The position numbers and the translations under genes were made by a program. The notes under the pieces were generated by a model. It saw nothing but the letters and a program-made list of their open reading frames with translations, was not told where the DNA came from and ran no database searches. Positions 32,622 to 41,902 of a stretch of 64,000 nucleotides of DNA are shown here, piece by piece (position 1 is the stretch's first letter; every line of letters begins with the position of its first letter). The stretch is from a virus, in IMG/VR virus record IMGVR_UViG_3300020187_003007, positions 1 through 64,000 of that record. One strand, given 5' to 3'.

Positions 32622-34793
32622 ATGAGCGATAGAGAACCAGTATTAAAAAATTGTTTTAAAATAAAGCAAGGCCTGTGTGTAACGGGTGATGCAGCTGTAT
32701 ATGGTGCCGCATGGATTAGTTCGGACTTATCACTAGGCGCTAACCTGTACTTTGAGGATCCGAATGCTTTGCTGGAGGTACCTAGTGTAAATACAGTCGA
32801 CTTATCAGCCTCTAAGATATATAGTAGTCGCGAAGAGTTAATTTCTGTACCCTTCGCACCAGACTATTTATACACACATCCAATTTCTGTAATTGATCGA
32901 ATTGTTTTTGAGCGTGCAGTATTCATGGATAATGATATGTATGTTAGTGGTGAGTCAGTCTTCGCTAACACTATTGATGCATTATCTGGAGTGACATTAC
33001 ATAGTGAATTGAGCGTTGGGGGATCTTCGACGTTTACTAGCTCTGCTAGGTTTATCGATGATGTGTTAATGGAGAGTGATTTAGATGTAAGCGGTCATCT
33101 CTCTATCGCTGGCGGAATGACATTAAGTGGAGGATTGACAGTATTTGGTCCTATATCAGCAGTAAATGATTTATATGTAGATGGTAATGTGTGGTTTAAG
33201 GGTGATAATAACACAACTCTGTATATAGGCTCCGACGACTTAGATAATGTTGTGTTCGTCTCAGATGTAAGTAGTAACATACTCCCTGATAGTAACGATA
33301 CATACGATCTAGGAAAGCCAGAGAGTGAGTGGCGATCACTCTATGTAGATGACATTAACGCAACTGGAGTGATCAATGCTATAGGCTGGTCACCAAAAGA
33401 TGCTAATGCAGTGTCTTGGATAGACGCTAGTGATTTAAGCACTGTAGAGTATACAGTTAATACCTCCTGTATCTCTAGTGTAACAGACAGGATCGATCCT
33501 AATAGAAAATTGACTAACACCACAACATCCAGCCAACCAATGTCAAGTGTTATTAGTAATCGACACGCTATGGCGTTTGATGGTATTGATGATAACATGT
33601 ATTATACTGATAGTCCGCTAGGATCAGTTGCGGTTAGTTCTAGCTTTGTAAATATTTTCATATTATACAGAATAGAAGACACATCAATCAACGGTGTGTT
33701 GTTTCAGAACAGCCAAAGACAAGGAGGAACAGCATTCCAGGCTCATGCCCCATGGGGAAGCGGAACATGTCTTTTTGACGCCGGTGGATCTTCCGGACAT
33801 AACAGAGTAAAAAAGACAGATTGGGCAGAGAATGGTGAGGTCATGCTTGCTGGGTTTAGATCTGCCCGGGGTGGTCAAGCCAATCTACAGGAGATATGGA
33901 AGAATGGTGAATTGGTCGCCGGTGATAATTCCGGAGTGGATATTGCGTCAGGTGAATTTTTTAGTATAGGCGGAGTAGAGGGACCTCTAACAGATCAGTT
34001 TGCAACAATAGGTGAGGTTATAATAACAACTGATGAACTAACTGATGATATCAGATTAAAAATTGAAGGATACTTGGCACATAAATGGAATTGTGAGAGC
34101 CTGTTACCCGCTGATCATCCATACAAGGATAGATTTGTAATTGATGGAAATATTGAAGCCGCAGCTGTTGATGTCGATGGTAATATATCCGCTCGAGGTG
34201 ACCTGACTACCGAAGGTACAATAATATACTCTGATGGTGTAGGCACAGATGTAGAGACATGGTCAAAAGATGATGTGATAGCAACCAGGAGTATACAAAC
34301 AGCTGTAGAGAGTAATAGTGCTGTGTGGTTACAGGCAGCCGGTGTAAGCAATCAGCTACACACACTCACTAGAGGAGCGTTAGTATTATCAACTCCTGAT
34401 AATGAACGAGAGTTTATAGCGATTGCAAGTGACAATCCAGCTGGTGATGCTATATGGAATGATGTGTCGTATGCTCACGCCATGGTGTTACCGTACAACA
34501 CTAATGTTAAGCAAATAATACTCAGATCAACTGCGAGTCAAAACGCGGATATAATAGTAGGTATTCATACGAATAGTGGTATACAAAATACATCTACCCT
34601 AGAATATAAATATTTTGCCGAGCAGCCAATGGAAGAAGTATCCAATACATACACTTACAACAATCAACCTAAAATATATACATTTAATAACACAACATCT
34701 GCTCTTGCAGGTGAAACTCTAGGAGTTAGTATATCCGCATCAAAACCAATCGGGACAACTAATATATCAATAGTGCTCGCGTACAATTCATAA
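32622..34793 (+). CDS. Fibre protein with LamG-like carbohydrate-binding domain
   Basis: 723 residues. A GDLxVDGN-type module (VNDLYVDGNVWF with NDTYDLGKPESEW) lies at about 185-245. Residues about 260-505 look like a concanavalin/LamG_3 domain: SWIDASDLSTV, HAMAFDGIDDNMYY, IWKNGELVAG, IGEVIITTDELT, and the closing LKIEGYLAHKWNCESLLPAD with DHPYKD. The last 200 residues are beta-rich. A lectin-like domain in a fibre suggests binding of a host surface glycan. Confidence 0.7.
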   Translation: MSDREPVLKNCFKIKQGLCVTGDAAVYGAAWISSDLSLGANLYFEDPNALLEVPSVNTVDLSASKIYSSREELISVPFAPDYLYTHPISVIDRIVFERAVFMDNDMYVSGESVFANTIDALSGVTLHSELSVGGSSTFTSSARFIDDVLMESDLDVSGHLSIAGGMTLSGGLTVFGPISAVNDLYVDGNVWFKGDNNTTLYIGSDDLDNVVFVSDVSSNILPDSNDTYDLGKPESEWRSLYVDDINATGVINAIGWSPKDANAVSWIDASDLSTVEYTVNTSCISSVTDRIDPNRKLTNTTTSSQPMSSVISNRHAMAFDGIDDNMYYTDSPLGSVAVSSSFVNIFILYRIEDTSINGVLFQNSQRQGGTAFQAHAPWGSGTCLFDAGGSSGHNRVKKTDWAENGEVMLAGFRSARGGQANLQEIWKNGELVAGDNSGVDIASGEFFSIGGVEGPLTDQFATIGEVIITTDELTDDIRLKIEGYLAHKWNCESLLPADHPYKDRFVIDGNIEAAAVDVDGNISARGDLTTEGTIIYSDGVGTDVETWSKDDVIATRSIQTAVESNSAVWLQAAGVSNQLHTLTRGALVLSTPDNEREFIAIASDNPAGDAIWNDVSYAHAMVLPYNTNVKQIILRSTASQNADIIVGIHTNSGIQNTSTLEYKYFAEQPMEEVSNTYTYNNQPKIYTFNNTTSALAGETLGVSISASKPIGTTNISIVLAYNS

Positions 34794-34858
34794 AAAAATT
34801 GAAACACTAGTGGATTCTATAGGGATTGAATAAGTATATTTAACAATCTCTTAAGAAA

Positions 34859-35386
34859 ATGGCTAGAACTAAAATAGAATTATACAATCTGGATAAATAT
34901 AGTCCGTATATACCAGCTCCTGTAATAGACAGAGTGGAGGGTGATGCAGATGAAATTATACTAAGCGCAGATGGATACGAGGATTCCGCAAGCAGTGGAC
35001 TCCCCGGGTCTTTGACTATAAACGCATCAGGGGGTGTATGGACTGATACAAATTACATGGTTACATGCGAAACGTCTCATAAATATACTACTACTACTGA
35101 GTTAACACAAGAGACATTTCTCTCGTTTGATAAACAGGACTTTCGTAGTGCGATTATTGATATAACTATCCAGAAAGGTAACAACTTTACAACTAAGAGA
35201 CTGACAGTCATACATAACAATAGCCTTGTGACAGTTCACGAGGGAACAAGTGTGAGTGTACCAGAGATCACGATATGGAATGAACAGATTTCCGGTAATA
35301 TCAATGGTAACAATATAAACCTACATGTGTCAGGTTTAACAAGTAACAGTATAATTAGTTGTATATGTAAATATACGCTAGTCTAA
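34859..35386 (+). CDS. Hypothetical virion protein
   Basis: 175 residues, beta-rich, Thr/Ser/Asn rich, with SLTINASGGVWTDTNYMVTC and INLHVSGLTSNSIISCICKY at the end. Not recognised. It sits between fibre genes on the same strand with a 65-nt leader lacking a clear promoter. Probably a fibre-associated or small structural protein. Confidence 0.5.
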   Translation: MARTKIELYNLDKYSPYIPAPVIDRVEGDADEIILSADGYEDSASSGLPGSLTINASGGVWTDTNYMVTCETSHKYTTTTELTQETFLSFDKQDFRSAIIDITIQKGNNFTTKRLTVIHNNSLVTVHEGTSVSVPEITIWNEQISGNINGNNINLHVSGLTSNSIISCICKYTLV

Positions 35387-35409
35387 AAAACACAGTTACA
35401 AATTAGTCT

Positions 35410-36087
35410 ATGACTAAGAGGCTCATATTTAAGCAAACCGGAGTTATCACTAGAGTAACTATCCGTGCAGCTATAGAGCCAGAAAAGCACCCACCAAAAG
35501 GTAACGGTATTGATGGTGGTTATCCTAGAGTTTTAGACCTTGATATATGTACTGGATCAGATCACATAACATACAATAAAATTAACAACTGGTCTGTAAC
35601 ACAAGGAACTTTTGATCCATTTTCTCTGTTCGATGCTACTCTTAAGAGATTGGAGGCAGTGACCACAGAGGTAACCCAAGCCGGTGTGAGCTTTACATTA
35701 GACACATATAGTGTAAAGCTCGCCGGCAAGGGTTCAATTTCATTTACTGGCGGGAGCGAGGAGAACGGGTATAGTTGGTCAACAGGCAATTCAACAAATA
35801 CTGAGATTATCGATAACGATGAAGTGACAGTAACTTTCACAGGTACTCCTCCAACTGGAATTTCTATCCAAATGCAGAATAATGTAGACGAGGTGCAATC
35901 AATAAGTATAACGCTTGAATCAACTGATGAGGAGGTGTTAGTCAATGGTGATTTTACAGATATTGAAGTACAGTTTTATGATATAGAGAGCTGGTACGGA
36001 GATGCTTATTCCGGAGTTATTCCTAGAGATACCCTAGGCTGGCTGCAGGGCTTCAATGACAGCATAATTTACACCATTTTTGAATAA
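35410..36087 (+). CDS. Hypothetical virion protein
   Basis: 225 residues. The middle part (GKGSISFTGGSEENGYSWST, VTVTFTGTPPTGISIQMQN) has an Ig-like or beta-sandwich look, and the C-terminus is aromatic (YDIESWYGDAY, TLGWLQGFNDS). Not recognised. It is the last structural gene before the glycan cassette; the cassette's late promoter overlaps its stop codon. Confidence 0.5.
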   Translation: MTKRLIFKQTGVITRVTIRAAIEPEKHPPKGNGIDGGYPRVLDLDICTGSDHITYNKINNWSVTQGTFDPFSLFDATLKRLEAVTTEVTQAGVSFTLDTYSVKLAGKGSISFTGGSEENGYSWSTGNSTNTEIIDNDEVTVTFTGTPPTGISIQMQNNVDEVQSISITLESTDEEVLVNGDFTDIEVQFYDIESWYGDAYSGVIPRDTLGWLQGFNDSIIYTIFE

Positions 36088-36090
36088 ATA
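36083..36090 (+). promoter_or_regulatory. T4-type late promoter of glycan cassette
   Basis: AATAAATA, 7 nt before the ATG at 36098. It places the first sugar gene of the cassette under late control. Confidence 0.65.
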
Positions 36091-36097
36091 AAATTAT

Positions 36098-37006
36098 ATG
36101 AAGTTAAAATGTTTAGTAACTGGAGGAGCGGGATTTATTGGAAGTCACTGCGTGGATAGACTTAAAGAACTCGGCCATGACGTTGTCGTAGTTGATAACG
36201 AATGTGCACCTGAGAATGACAATTTCTATTGGAGAGATGATACTGATAACCATAAAGTCAATATCATGGATTATGATGCATTGGCTCCCTTGTTCAAAGG
36301 AGTTGATTACGTGTTTCATTTCGCCGCTGAGAGTAGAATACAACCAAGTATCATAGATCCTAGATATGCCATCAATGTTAATGTCGTTGGCACCACGAAT
36401 GTACTTCAAGCTTCAAGGGAGGCTAACGTCAAAAGGGTTATGTATTCAGGTACAAGTGCTAGTTACGGTCTAGCTAACACACCACCTTTAACAGAGGATA
36501 TGCCAACTGATTGTTTGAATCCATACTCAGTCGGTAAAGTAGGTGGTGAAGAGGTGTGTAAGATGTACACTCGCTTGTTTGGAGTTGAAACCACACGATT
36601 CAGATACTTCAATGTTTACGGAGATCGTAGTCCTACAAAAGGTCAATATGCTCCCGTGATTGGATTGTTTTTTCAACAAAAGATTGCCAAGAAACCTATG
36701 ACAGTTGTTGGAGATGGTGAGAGAAGAAGAGATTACACGCATGTGTCAGATATTGTTGAGGCGAACATACTAGCAGCAACATGCAAGAACATGCGCGCGG
36801 TAGGTGGATTGTTCAATTTAGGAAATGGTGTAAATTATAGTGTGTTAGATTTAGTCAAGATGATAGGCGGTCCTTACGAGCATATCAAAGACAGATTAGG
36901 TGAAGCGGATGCAACGTTAGCCGACAACACTAGAGCTAAAGAAATATTAGGTTGGGACCCCAAGATCGATCTACCGGAATGGATATACAATAACAAACCT
37001 GGGTGA
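36098..37006 (+). CDS. NAD-dependent nucleotide-sugar epimerase/dehydratase
   Basis: 302 residues of the extended short-chain dehydrogenase type. TGGAGFIGSHCVDRL binds NAD, and catalytic residues appear as SGTSASYG and the Y-x-x-x-K of NPYSVGKVGGEE. RFRYFNVYGDRSP and GDGERRRDYTHVSDI are typical of UDP-glucose/UDP-N-acetylglucosamine 4-epimerases. Substrate is not fixed by sequence. It overlaps the next gene by 4 nt and starts the glycan cassette. Confidence 0.88.
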   Translation: MKLKCLVTGGAGFIGSHCVDRLKELGHDVVVVDNECAPENDNFYWRDDTDNHKVNIMDYDALAPLFKGVDYVFHFAAESRIQPSIIDPRYAINVNVVGTTNVLQASREANVKRVMYSGTSASYGLANTPPLTEDMPTDCLNPYSVGKVGGEEVCKMYTRLFGVETTRFRYFNVYGDRSPTKGQYAPVIGLFFQQKIAKKPMTVVGDGERRRDYTHVSDIVEANILAATCKNMRAVGGLFNLGNGVNYSVLDLVKMIGGPYEHIKDRLGEADATLADNTRAKEILGWDPKIDLPEWIYNNKPG

Positions 37007-37344
37007 GTGTAACCACAGGCAAGCTGTTCGATCAAGCTCATCCAGATCTATATAAGAAATGGGTGATAGGTGGCTTCGTTCAGGATCATAAATTCAATAG
37101 TGATCACTTTGAGTTTAAGTTTCAAGAGGATAAAAAAGGAATGTTAAGAGAGCCAAAGACAGTGATCAATCCTGATACAAATACTCTCGCTATATTGATT
37201 CATGGAGAGTTACGTTTAAACTTTGGCGAAGATGACATAATCTTACGTGATAGGGGTGATTATGTATGGTGGTCACCTGATGAACCTCACCTGTTCGAAT
37301 ACATTGAGGATAGTCTCGTAATAACTTTGAGATGGTATAAATAA
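37003..37344 (+). CDS. Cupin-domain protein
   Basis: 113 residues from GTG 37003. TLAILIHGELRLNFGEDDII and GDYVWWSPDEPHLFEYIED form the two conserved cupin motifs of a double-stranded beta-helix. Small cupins in such clusters are often sugar isomerases or ring-modifying enzymes; this one lacks a clear set of metal-binding His residues, so its activity is uncertain. Coupled to the epimerase by overlap. Confidence 0.65.
   Translation: MSVTTGKLFDQAHPDLYKKWVIGGFVQDHKFNSDHFEFKFQEDKKGMLREPKTVINPDTNTLAILIHGELRLNFGEDDIILRDRGDYVWWSPDEPHLFEYIEDSLVITLRWYK
37336..37343 (+). promoter_or_regulatory. T4-type late promoter (perfect consensus)
   Basis: TATAAATA overlapping the end of the cupin gene, 7 nt before the ATG at 37351. 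Confidence 0.75.
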
Positions 37345-37350
37345 TTATAT

Positions 37351-38061
37351 ATGAGTAATAGTACGTATATTATGTTTGGTGATAGTCATTCACGTGCTTT
37401 CATGAGAACATTTAAAACGAACTGGTTCCGAGCTAGCTCCGCCCGGGGGTTATGTAATAAAGAATCTAGAACTAAAATCGGACCAAAGATTCACGACATG
37501 TTAAGTTCTATCAATGATGATACAAATGTTATTTTTTATTTCGGTAAGGTTGATTTAGATTTTATTATAAACTATAAATACAACTCACAGGACTCAAGTC
37601 TAGCTGAACTGAGTGAACACATAACAGAAACTGCTGATATGTATATTAACTACATAAAGAGTACTGGTATGAGAAATATTTTAGTATTTGAACCACCAGT
37701 TGTACATTTAAGTGAAGCAGACATGCTAACAACATTACGAATTGACGGTCATAGAAGTAATGCATCTAGCCATTTAACTGATAAAGATAAAGTAGAGTTA
37801 CACCGTGTGGATATACATGAGAAAATGATCCCTCGAGAAGATCACATAACGTTATATGATTTGTTTAATACTCGACTGAAATCATTATGCTCATCGAACG
37901 GCTTCACGTTTGTTGAGATAAATAAATATTTTAAACAACCATCCGGAGAGTATATTGTACCATCTAGATATATTAAAGATACAACCGATCATCACCTACA
38001 TGACAATTGTACTGAATTATTTTTAAAGTCTATGGAGACACTTGGATATATAATTGAGTGA
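37351..38061 (+). CDS. SGNH-hydrolase-like protein
   Basis: 236 residues. YIMFGDSHSRAFMRTF carries the G-D-S-H block I with the nucleophile Ser, and the C-terminal DTTDHHLHDNC gives the D-x-x-H-type block V. VIFYFGKVDLDF occupies the position of a middle strand. SGNH enzymes in glycan clusters act as O-acetyl esterases or acyltransferases. Here an O-acyl modification of the glycan is plausible. It overlaps the next gene by 4 nt. Confidence 0.65.
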   Translation: MSNSTYIMFGDSHSRAFMRTFKTNWFRASSARGLCNKESRTKIGPKIHDMLSSINDDTNVIFYFGKVDLDFIINYKYNSQDSSLAELSEHITETADMYINYIKSTGMRNILVFEPPVVHLSEADMLTTLRIDGHRSNASSHLTDKDKVELHRVDIHEKMIPREDHITLYDLFNTRLKSLCSSNGFTFVEINKYFKQPSGEYIVPSRYIKDTTDHHLHDNCTELFLKSMETLGYIIE

Positions 38062-38777
38062 GGTTACAATCATTTATATTCAACTGGCCCGGGCAGTCTG
38101 AAAACGTCAATAAAATATATAATGATATTGACGGTAGTGTTGTTATAAATAGTGGTGATACTGATATTGTTGACCGCTGTCATAACATAGGAGATCATTC
38201 ATACTTCAGTGCTCAGTTCAAGAAGATGTTATCACTACATGACGGAACTAGCACAATACTACACATACAAGGTGACGCTAGATATTATGATTGGTCTAAA
38301 CTGATAAAAGACGCTGGTCATTACATGTCAAGATATTCCGCTGGTATATATTACCCTGTTGTAAAAAATACATCATGGACTGCCGATAAAATGGCTGTGA
38401 CAAAATCATCATCTCGTGATGACAATATAAGTTATGTTGCAGATGGTGATGAAACTGTATGGTTTATACATCCAGATGTAATCAATTATTTTAATGATCA
38501 TAATTTAATAGACATATTACATGATAATAAGTATGGATTTGGATGGGACTTAATACTCTGCTCTATATGTCATCTAAAACAAATTCCAGTCATTAGAGAT
38601 AGCAATCACATAATAGAACACCCTCGAAGCAAAGGATATGACTTTCATGAAGCATGGATAGAATTCAAGGATGTGATGAACCAACTCCCGGGAGATCTGA
38701 AGATAATTGCAGAAATGGTACATAACAACCACAAGATAGATGATCTTAAGAATCATGTTGATAAGTATTGTATATGA
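38058..38777 (+). CDS. Putative glycosyltransferase (GT-A-like)
   Basis: 239 residues from GTG 38058. The N-terminus LQSFIFNWPGQSENVNKIYN and the central TILHIQGDARYYDWSKLI (a QGDAR strand where GT-A enzymes place the D-x-D) suggest a glycosyltransferase, as does GFGWDLILCSICHL. The family is not certain. Gene context within a dense transferase cluster supports it. Confidence 0.5.
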   Translation: MRLQSFIFNWPGQSENVNKIYNDIDGSVVINSGDTDIVDRCHNIGDHSYFSAQFKKMLSLHDGTSTILHIQGDARYYDWSKLIKDAGHYMSRYSAGIYYPVVKNTSWTADKMAVTKSSSRDDNISYVADGDETVWFIHPDVINYFNDHNLIDILHDNKYGFGWDLILCSICHLKQIPVIRDSNHIIEHPRSKGYDFHEAWIEFKDVMNQLPGDLKIIAEMVHNNHKIDDLKNHVDKYCI

Positions 38778-39400
38778 ATGTTTCCGTAGTGTGTGCTGTT
38801 ATGAATCGACCTTACAGGGTGATACCTTGTCTCCGTTCGTGGGTTGATTTGAAAATCGCTAATGATGTTGTTGTGGTAGACTGGTCATCCGATAAGCAGA
38901 TCAATGATATAATAGCAGAAGAAGAATTCAATCACAGCAAATTAACTGTAGTCCGAGTAGACAATCAAGAAAAATTTAACTTCGGTAGAGCGTACAATAT
39001 AGCAATTGATAGATGTGAGAGTGACATTGTCGTGAAGGTTGATATAGATTATATTTTAACAAATCAAGTCAAACTAACAGAAGTCGTGGATGGTATCAAT
39101 TTTGATAAACAATTTCTACACGGAGGTGGTACCGGTGCTCATTACCTGGGCTTCAGTTGTTTTGACAAGACACATGGTGAGAGGTACAATGAAAATTTTA
39201 ATGGATATGGATATGAAGATGGTGACCTGTACAAAAGATTTCAGAACATAGGTTTAGAAAAAATGATTATACCTGATATACGTGAGATATTTTATCATAT
39301 ACCTCATGACAACAGACTCAGAGTGCAAAATTTTGATGTTAAGGATATAGCGGAATCAACAAAAAATAATATGCAAATTGCAGACACCAATGATGAGTGA
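38774..39400 (+). CDS. GT2-family glycosyltransferase with GT7-type C-terminal motif
   Basis: 208 residues from ATG 38774. It starts NVSVVCAVMNRPYRVIPCLR, then VVVVDWSSD, KFNFGRAYNIAI and the metal-binding DIVVKVDIDYIL. The C-terminal FNGYGYEDGDLYKRFQNIGL is the acceptor-site motif shared with galactosyltransferase/chondroitin-synthase type enzymes. Probable role: transfer of Gal or HexNAc-type sugar. It overlaps the previous gene by 4 nt. Confidence 0.78.
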   Translation: MNVSVVCAVMNRPYRVIPCLRSWVDLKIANDVVVVDWSSDKQINDIIAEEEFNHSKLTVVRVDNQEKFNFGRAYNIAIDRCESDIVVKVDIDYILTNQVKLTEVVDGINFDKQFLHGGGTGAHYLGFSCFDKTHGERYNENFNGYGYEDGDLYKRFQNIGLEKMIIPDIREIFYHIPHDNRLRVQNFDVKDIAESTKNNMQIADTNDE

Positions 39401-41210
39401 TATAGAGTCAGAGGTAAAGTGGCGTATGGGTCGGTTGTATAGTGAGAGATTAGAGCTAAGAGACTTAATTGATGACAAGCAGGATTTAGAAGCAATGAAA
39501 GTGAAGCTATTGTATGAGTTAGATAATATTAGAAACAATAAAGAATTATTAAATGAGAAAAAGAGATTATCTGATGAGTTGGAGGAATGTAAGAACAACG
39601 AGACATTATTAAAGAGGAAGGATAAATTAACCGATCTTACAAATAATAGAAATAAACTTATACAAGAACTTGATAAGCATATAACTAACAAAGTGTTATT
39701 AAAGAGAAAGATCGAACTGACCGAATTGAAAAATAATAGAGACCAGCTCATACAAGAACTCAACAAACATAAAAATAATAGTACAATATTAAAGAAAAAG
39801 AATGAATTGATCAAATCAAGTGAAGAGAGAAATAATCTCATACAAGAACTCAACAAACATAAGAACAACGAGACATTATTAAAGAGGAAGGATAAATTAA
39901 CTACCTCACTAGATGTAATGAAATATAATAAAGCATTACACACTATTGAAGCTAGTAACATAACTTTAGAACTAAAATCAATACAAGAACAATTATATCC
40001 ACTAACATTAACAACGAAAATATCTGACCTTGATTACGTTCAAGCTGAACTAAAATCAATACAAGAACAACTAACACCATCATCATTAACAACGAAAATA
40101 TCTGACCTTGATTACGTTCAAACTGAACTAAAATCAATACAAGAACAACTAACACCATCATCATTAACAACGAAAATAGCTGACCTTGATTACGTTCAAA
40201 CTGAACTAAAATCAATACAAGAACAACTAACACCGGCAGAGACTCTGAATAAGCTAACAACTATACAACAGGAGATAGATAAAACCAATCATATAAGCGC
40301 TGAACTGAAGAGTATCCAAAACCGGTTAGACATGGCTCAAGGAACATATCGACACGTGACCATTCCTGGGGAATATGCTTTAGAACAACAGAAGACATGT
40401 CACGGTAGAGATAGCTACCCTAGAGAAGGCTTTTTATTTGACTTTATGATCAACAACAACATCGACACTCAGTTGATAATCGGAGGAGAACGCTCATTTG
40501 GATTTAATGGTGTGTTGTTTTCTCAAGCACGAACAATTGGAGATGATCAAGTGATATTATATCCGGATCATAACCTGTACCCAACACCAGCTGTTGATTT
40601 TCTGTTGAATAAAAATTTTAATCAAACTATTGAGTCTGTACCCTTTGAAGACAAACCTGATATAGCTGTATGGAGAGGTGGAGACACTGGTGGACAAGGC
40701 CCGGTACCAGGACAGGTTGAGTTGGGTCTGGATAAAGTTAAAATAAACAGACAGCATTTTGTTAATAAATTTAAGAATACAAAGTGTATAGACGCTGCTA
40801 TAATTGATAGTGATATCGGCCCTAGTACGCCAGAGATCAAAGGAGATCCTAATTGGTTGATGCCACATGAACAGGCTAATAACTACAAATATATAATATC
40901 ACTTGAGGGTAATGATGCTGGTAGTAATCCTAGATGGGTGTTCTCAACACAATGTGTAGTGTTCATGTCTGACAAACTGACATCCGAACTCACATGGCAT
41001 TATCATCTGAAACCATGGGTCAATTATATTCCATTCAAACATGATCTTAGTGACCTGGAGAATAAGATAAAGTGGGCTAATGATAACATTGATGAATGTA
41101 AATCGATAGTCAAACGAGCTAATGAAATGCATGGACTGGTAACTGACGTGGAGCGTGAATATAAAATATTAACATTAATGTTCGATAGATACAAGACAAA
41201 TATTAAATAA
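39390..41210 (+). CDS. Coiled-coil/GT90 (CAP10-like) glycosyltransferase fusion
   Basis: 606 residues. Residues about 1-315 are one long coiled coil: a 30-residue repeat (about 68-170) and then a 26-residue repeat containing ELKSIQEQLTPSSLTTKISD (about 195-285). Residues about 330-606 form a glycosyltransferase of the CAP10/GT90 type: PDIAVWRGGDTGG, KYIISLEGNDAGSNPRWVFS, then STQCVVFMSD and HYHLKPWVNYIPFKHDLSDL. GT90 enzymes are mostly O-glucosyl/xylosyltransferases. A coiled-coil half could anchor the enzyme to fibres or oligomerise it. It starts at ATG 39390 (39393 also possible), overlapping the previous gene. Confidence 0.8.
   Translation: MMSDIESEVKWRMGRLYSERLELRDLIDDKQDLEAMKVKLLYELDNIRNNKELLNEKKRLSDELEECKNNETLLKRKDKLTDLTNNRNKLIQELDKHITNKVLLKRKIELTELKNNRDQLIQELNKHKNNSTILKKKNELIKSSEERNNLIQELNKHKNNETLLKRKDKLTTSLDVMKYNKALHTIEASNITLELKSIQEQLYPLTLTTKISDLDYVQAELKSIQEQLTPSSLTTKISDLDYVQTELKSIQEQLTPSSLTTKIADLDYVQTELKSIQEQLTPAETLNKLTTIQQEIDKTNHISAELKSIQNRLDMAQGTYRHVTIPGEYALEQQKTCHGRDSYPREGFLFDFMINNNIDTQLIIGGERSFGFNGVLFSQARTIGDDQVILYPDHNLYPTPAVDFLLNKNFNQTIESVPFEDKPDIAVWRGGDTGGQGPVPGQVELGLDKVKINRQHFVNKFKNTKCIDAAIIDSDIGPSTPEIKGDPNWLMPHEQANNYKYIISLEGNDAGSNPRWVFSTQCVVFMSDKLTSELTWHYHLKPWVNYIPFKHDLSDLENKIKWANDNIDECKSIVKRANEMHGLVTDVEREYKILTLMFDRYKTNIK
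39595..39900 (+). repeat. 90-bp tandem repeats in coiled coil
   Basis: About three and a half copies of a 30-codon unit (NNxxLLKRKxxL ... NNRNxLIQELxKHK). The DNA of the first and last copies is nearly identical around AAGAACAACGAGACATT, present at 39591 and 39861. Confidence 0.75.
39966..40236 (+). repeat. 78-bp tandem repeats in coiled coil
   Basis: About three and a half copies of a 26-codon unit, repeating at 40044, 40122 and 40200 with almost no DNA divergence. Such identity implies recent expansion. Confidence 0.85.
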
Positions 41211-41216
41211 TTATAC

Positions 41217-41897
41217 ATGAAATTTAGATTCGTTACCATCACCAATAAAGGATATTACCACTACACGCAGAACTGTATGGAAAGCTTAAAGGTATCTCCA
41301 AATGCTCCTCAGTTAGAATGTTATTTTACCGACAAACTCGGATATGATCAATATAAAGCCGATAATAATGTTCACTACATTGGCGACAAGTCTAGTGAGA
41401 ATGAATGTGAGCATATTGAATTCCGTAAAGGTAATTGGATAAGTCTAGTTGGTAAGAAGATTAACGTAATCTCAAAAATACTTAAAACTGGTGATTGTGT
41501 AATTATTACCGATGGTGATATAGTATACAAGCATCCACAATGGTTCGACTACATCAAGGGAAGAATGACCAACCCGGAGGTAGAATTCATGTGTATGAAT
41601 GATATGTTATCGGATGATGATCATAGCATGCTTTGCTCCGGATTTATGGTTTTGAAACCTACTGTAAATAACATGAAATTTTTTAATGATAATATTGATA
41701 TCAGTGATCTTCCCGGTGATCAAGTGTATGTCAATAATATCAAGAGTGATTTAAAATATGAAATGCTACCGCTAGATAAGTTCCCTAACGGTCGGTTGCA
41801 TCAAGCTGCGAGCGACCCACACACTCTTCATTACAATTTCATGATAGGTAAGACCAAGGAACAAAAAATGAAGAAGTCCGGAAACTGGTTGATATAA
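41217..41897 (+). CDS. GT77-like nucleotide-sugar transferase
   Basis: 226 residues. RFVTITNKGYYHYTQNCMES opens a GT-A fold, GDCVIITDGDIVYKHP contains the D-x-D, and SMLCSGFMVLKPT, GDQVYVNN, PLDKFPNG and HYNFMIG follow the order typical of the nucleotide-diphospho-sugar transferase family (PF03407, GT77-like). Starts 6 nt after the GT90 fusion gene with a weak late-promoter-like ATTAAATA upstream. Confidence 0.75.
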   Translation: MKFRFVTITNKGYYHYTQNCMESLKVSPNAPQLECYFTDKLGYDQYKADNNVHYIGDKSSENECEHIEFRKGNWISLVGKKINVISKILKTGDCVIITDGDIVYKHPQWFDYIKGRMTNPEVEFMCMNDMLSDDDHSMLCSGFMVLKPTVNNMKFFNDNIDISDLPGDQVYVNNIKSDLKYEMLPLDKFPNGRLHQAASDPHTLHYNFMIGKTKEQKMKKSGNWLI

Positions 41898-41902
41898 TCA
41901 CA

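Noticed and set aside
37573-38150. TATAAATA matches at 37573-37580 and about 38143
   Set aside because: They lie inside coding sequence with no start codon in the usual 5-12 nt window; probably chance in an AT-rich genome.
39356-40260. Minus-strand frames opposite the coiled-coil/GT90 gene (39356-39961, 39952-40260)
   Set aside because: Leu/Ser/Phe-rich antisense of Lys/Glu-rich coiled coil, a common shadow; repeats keep the frame open.
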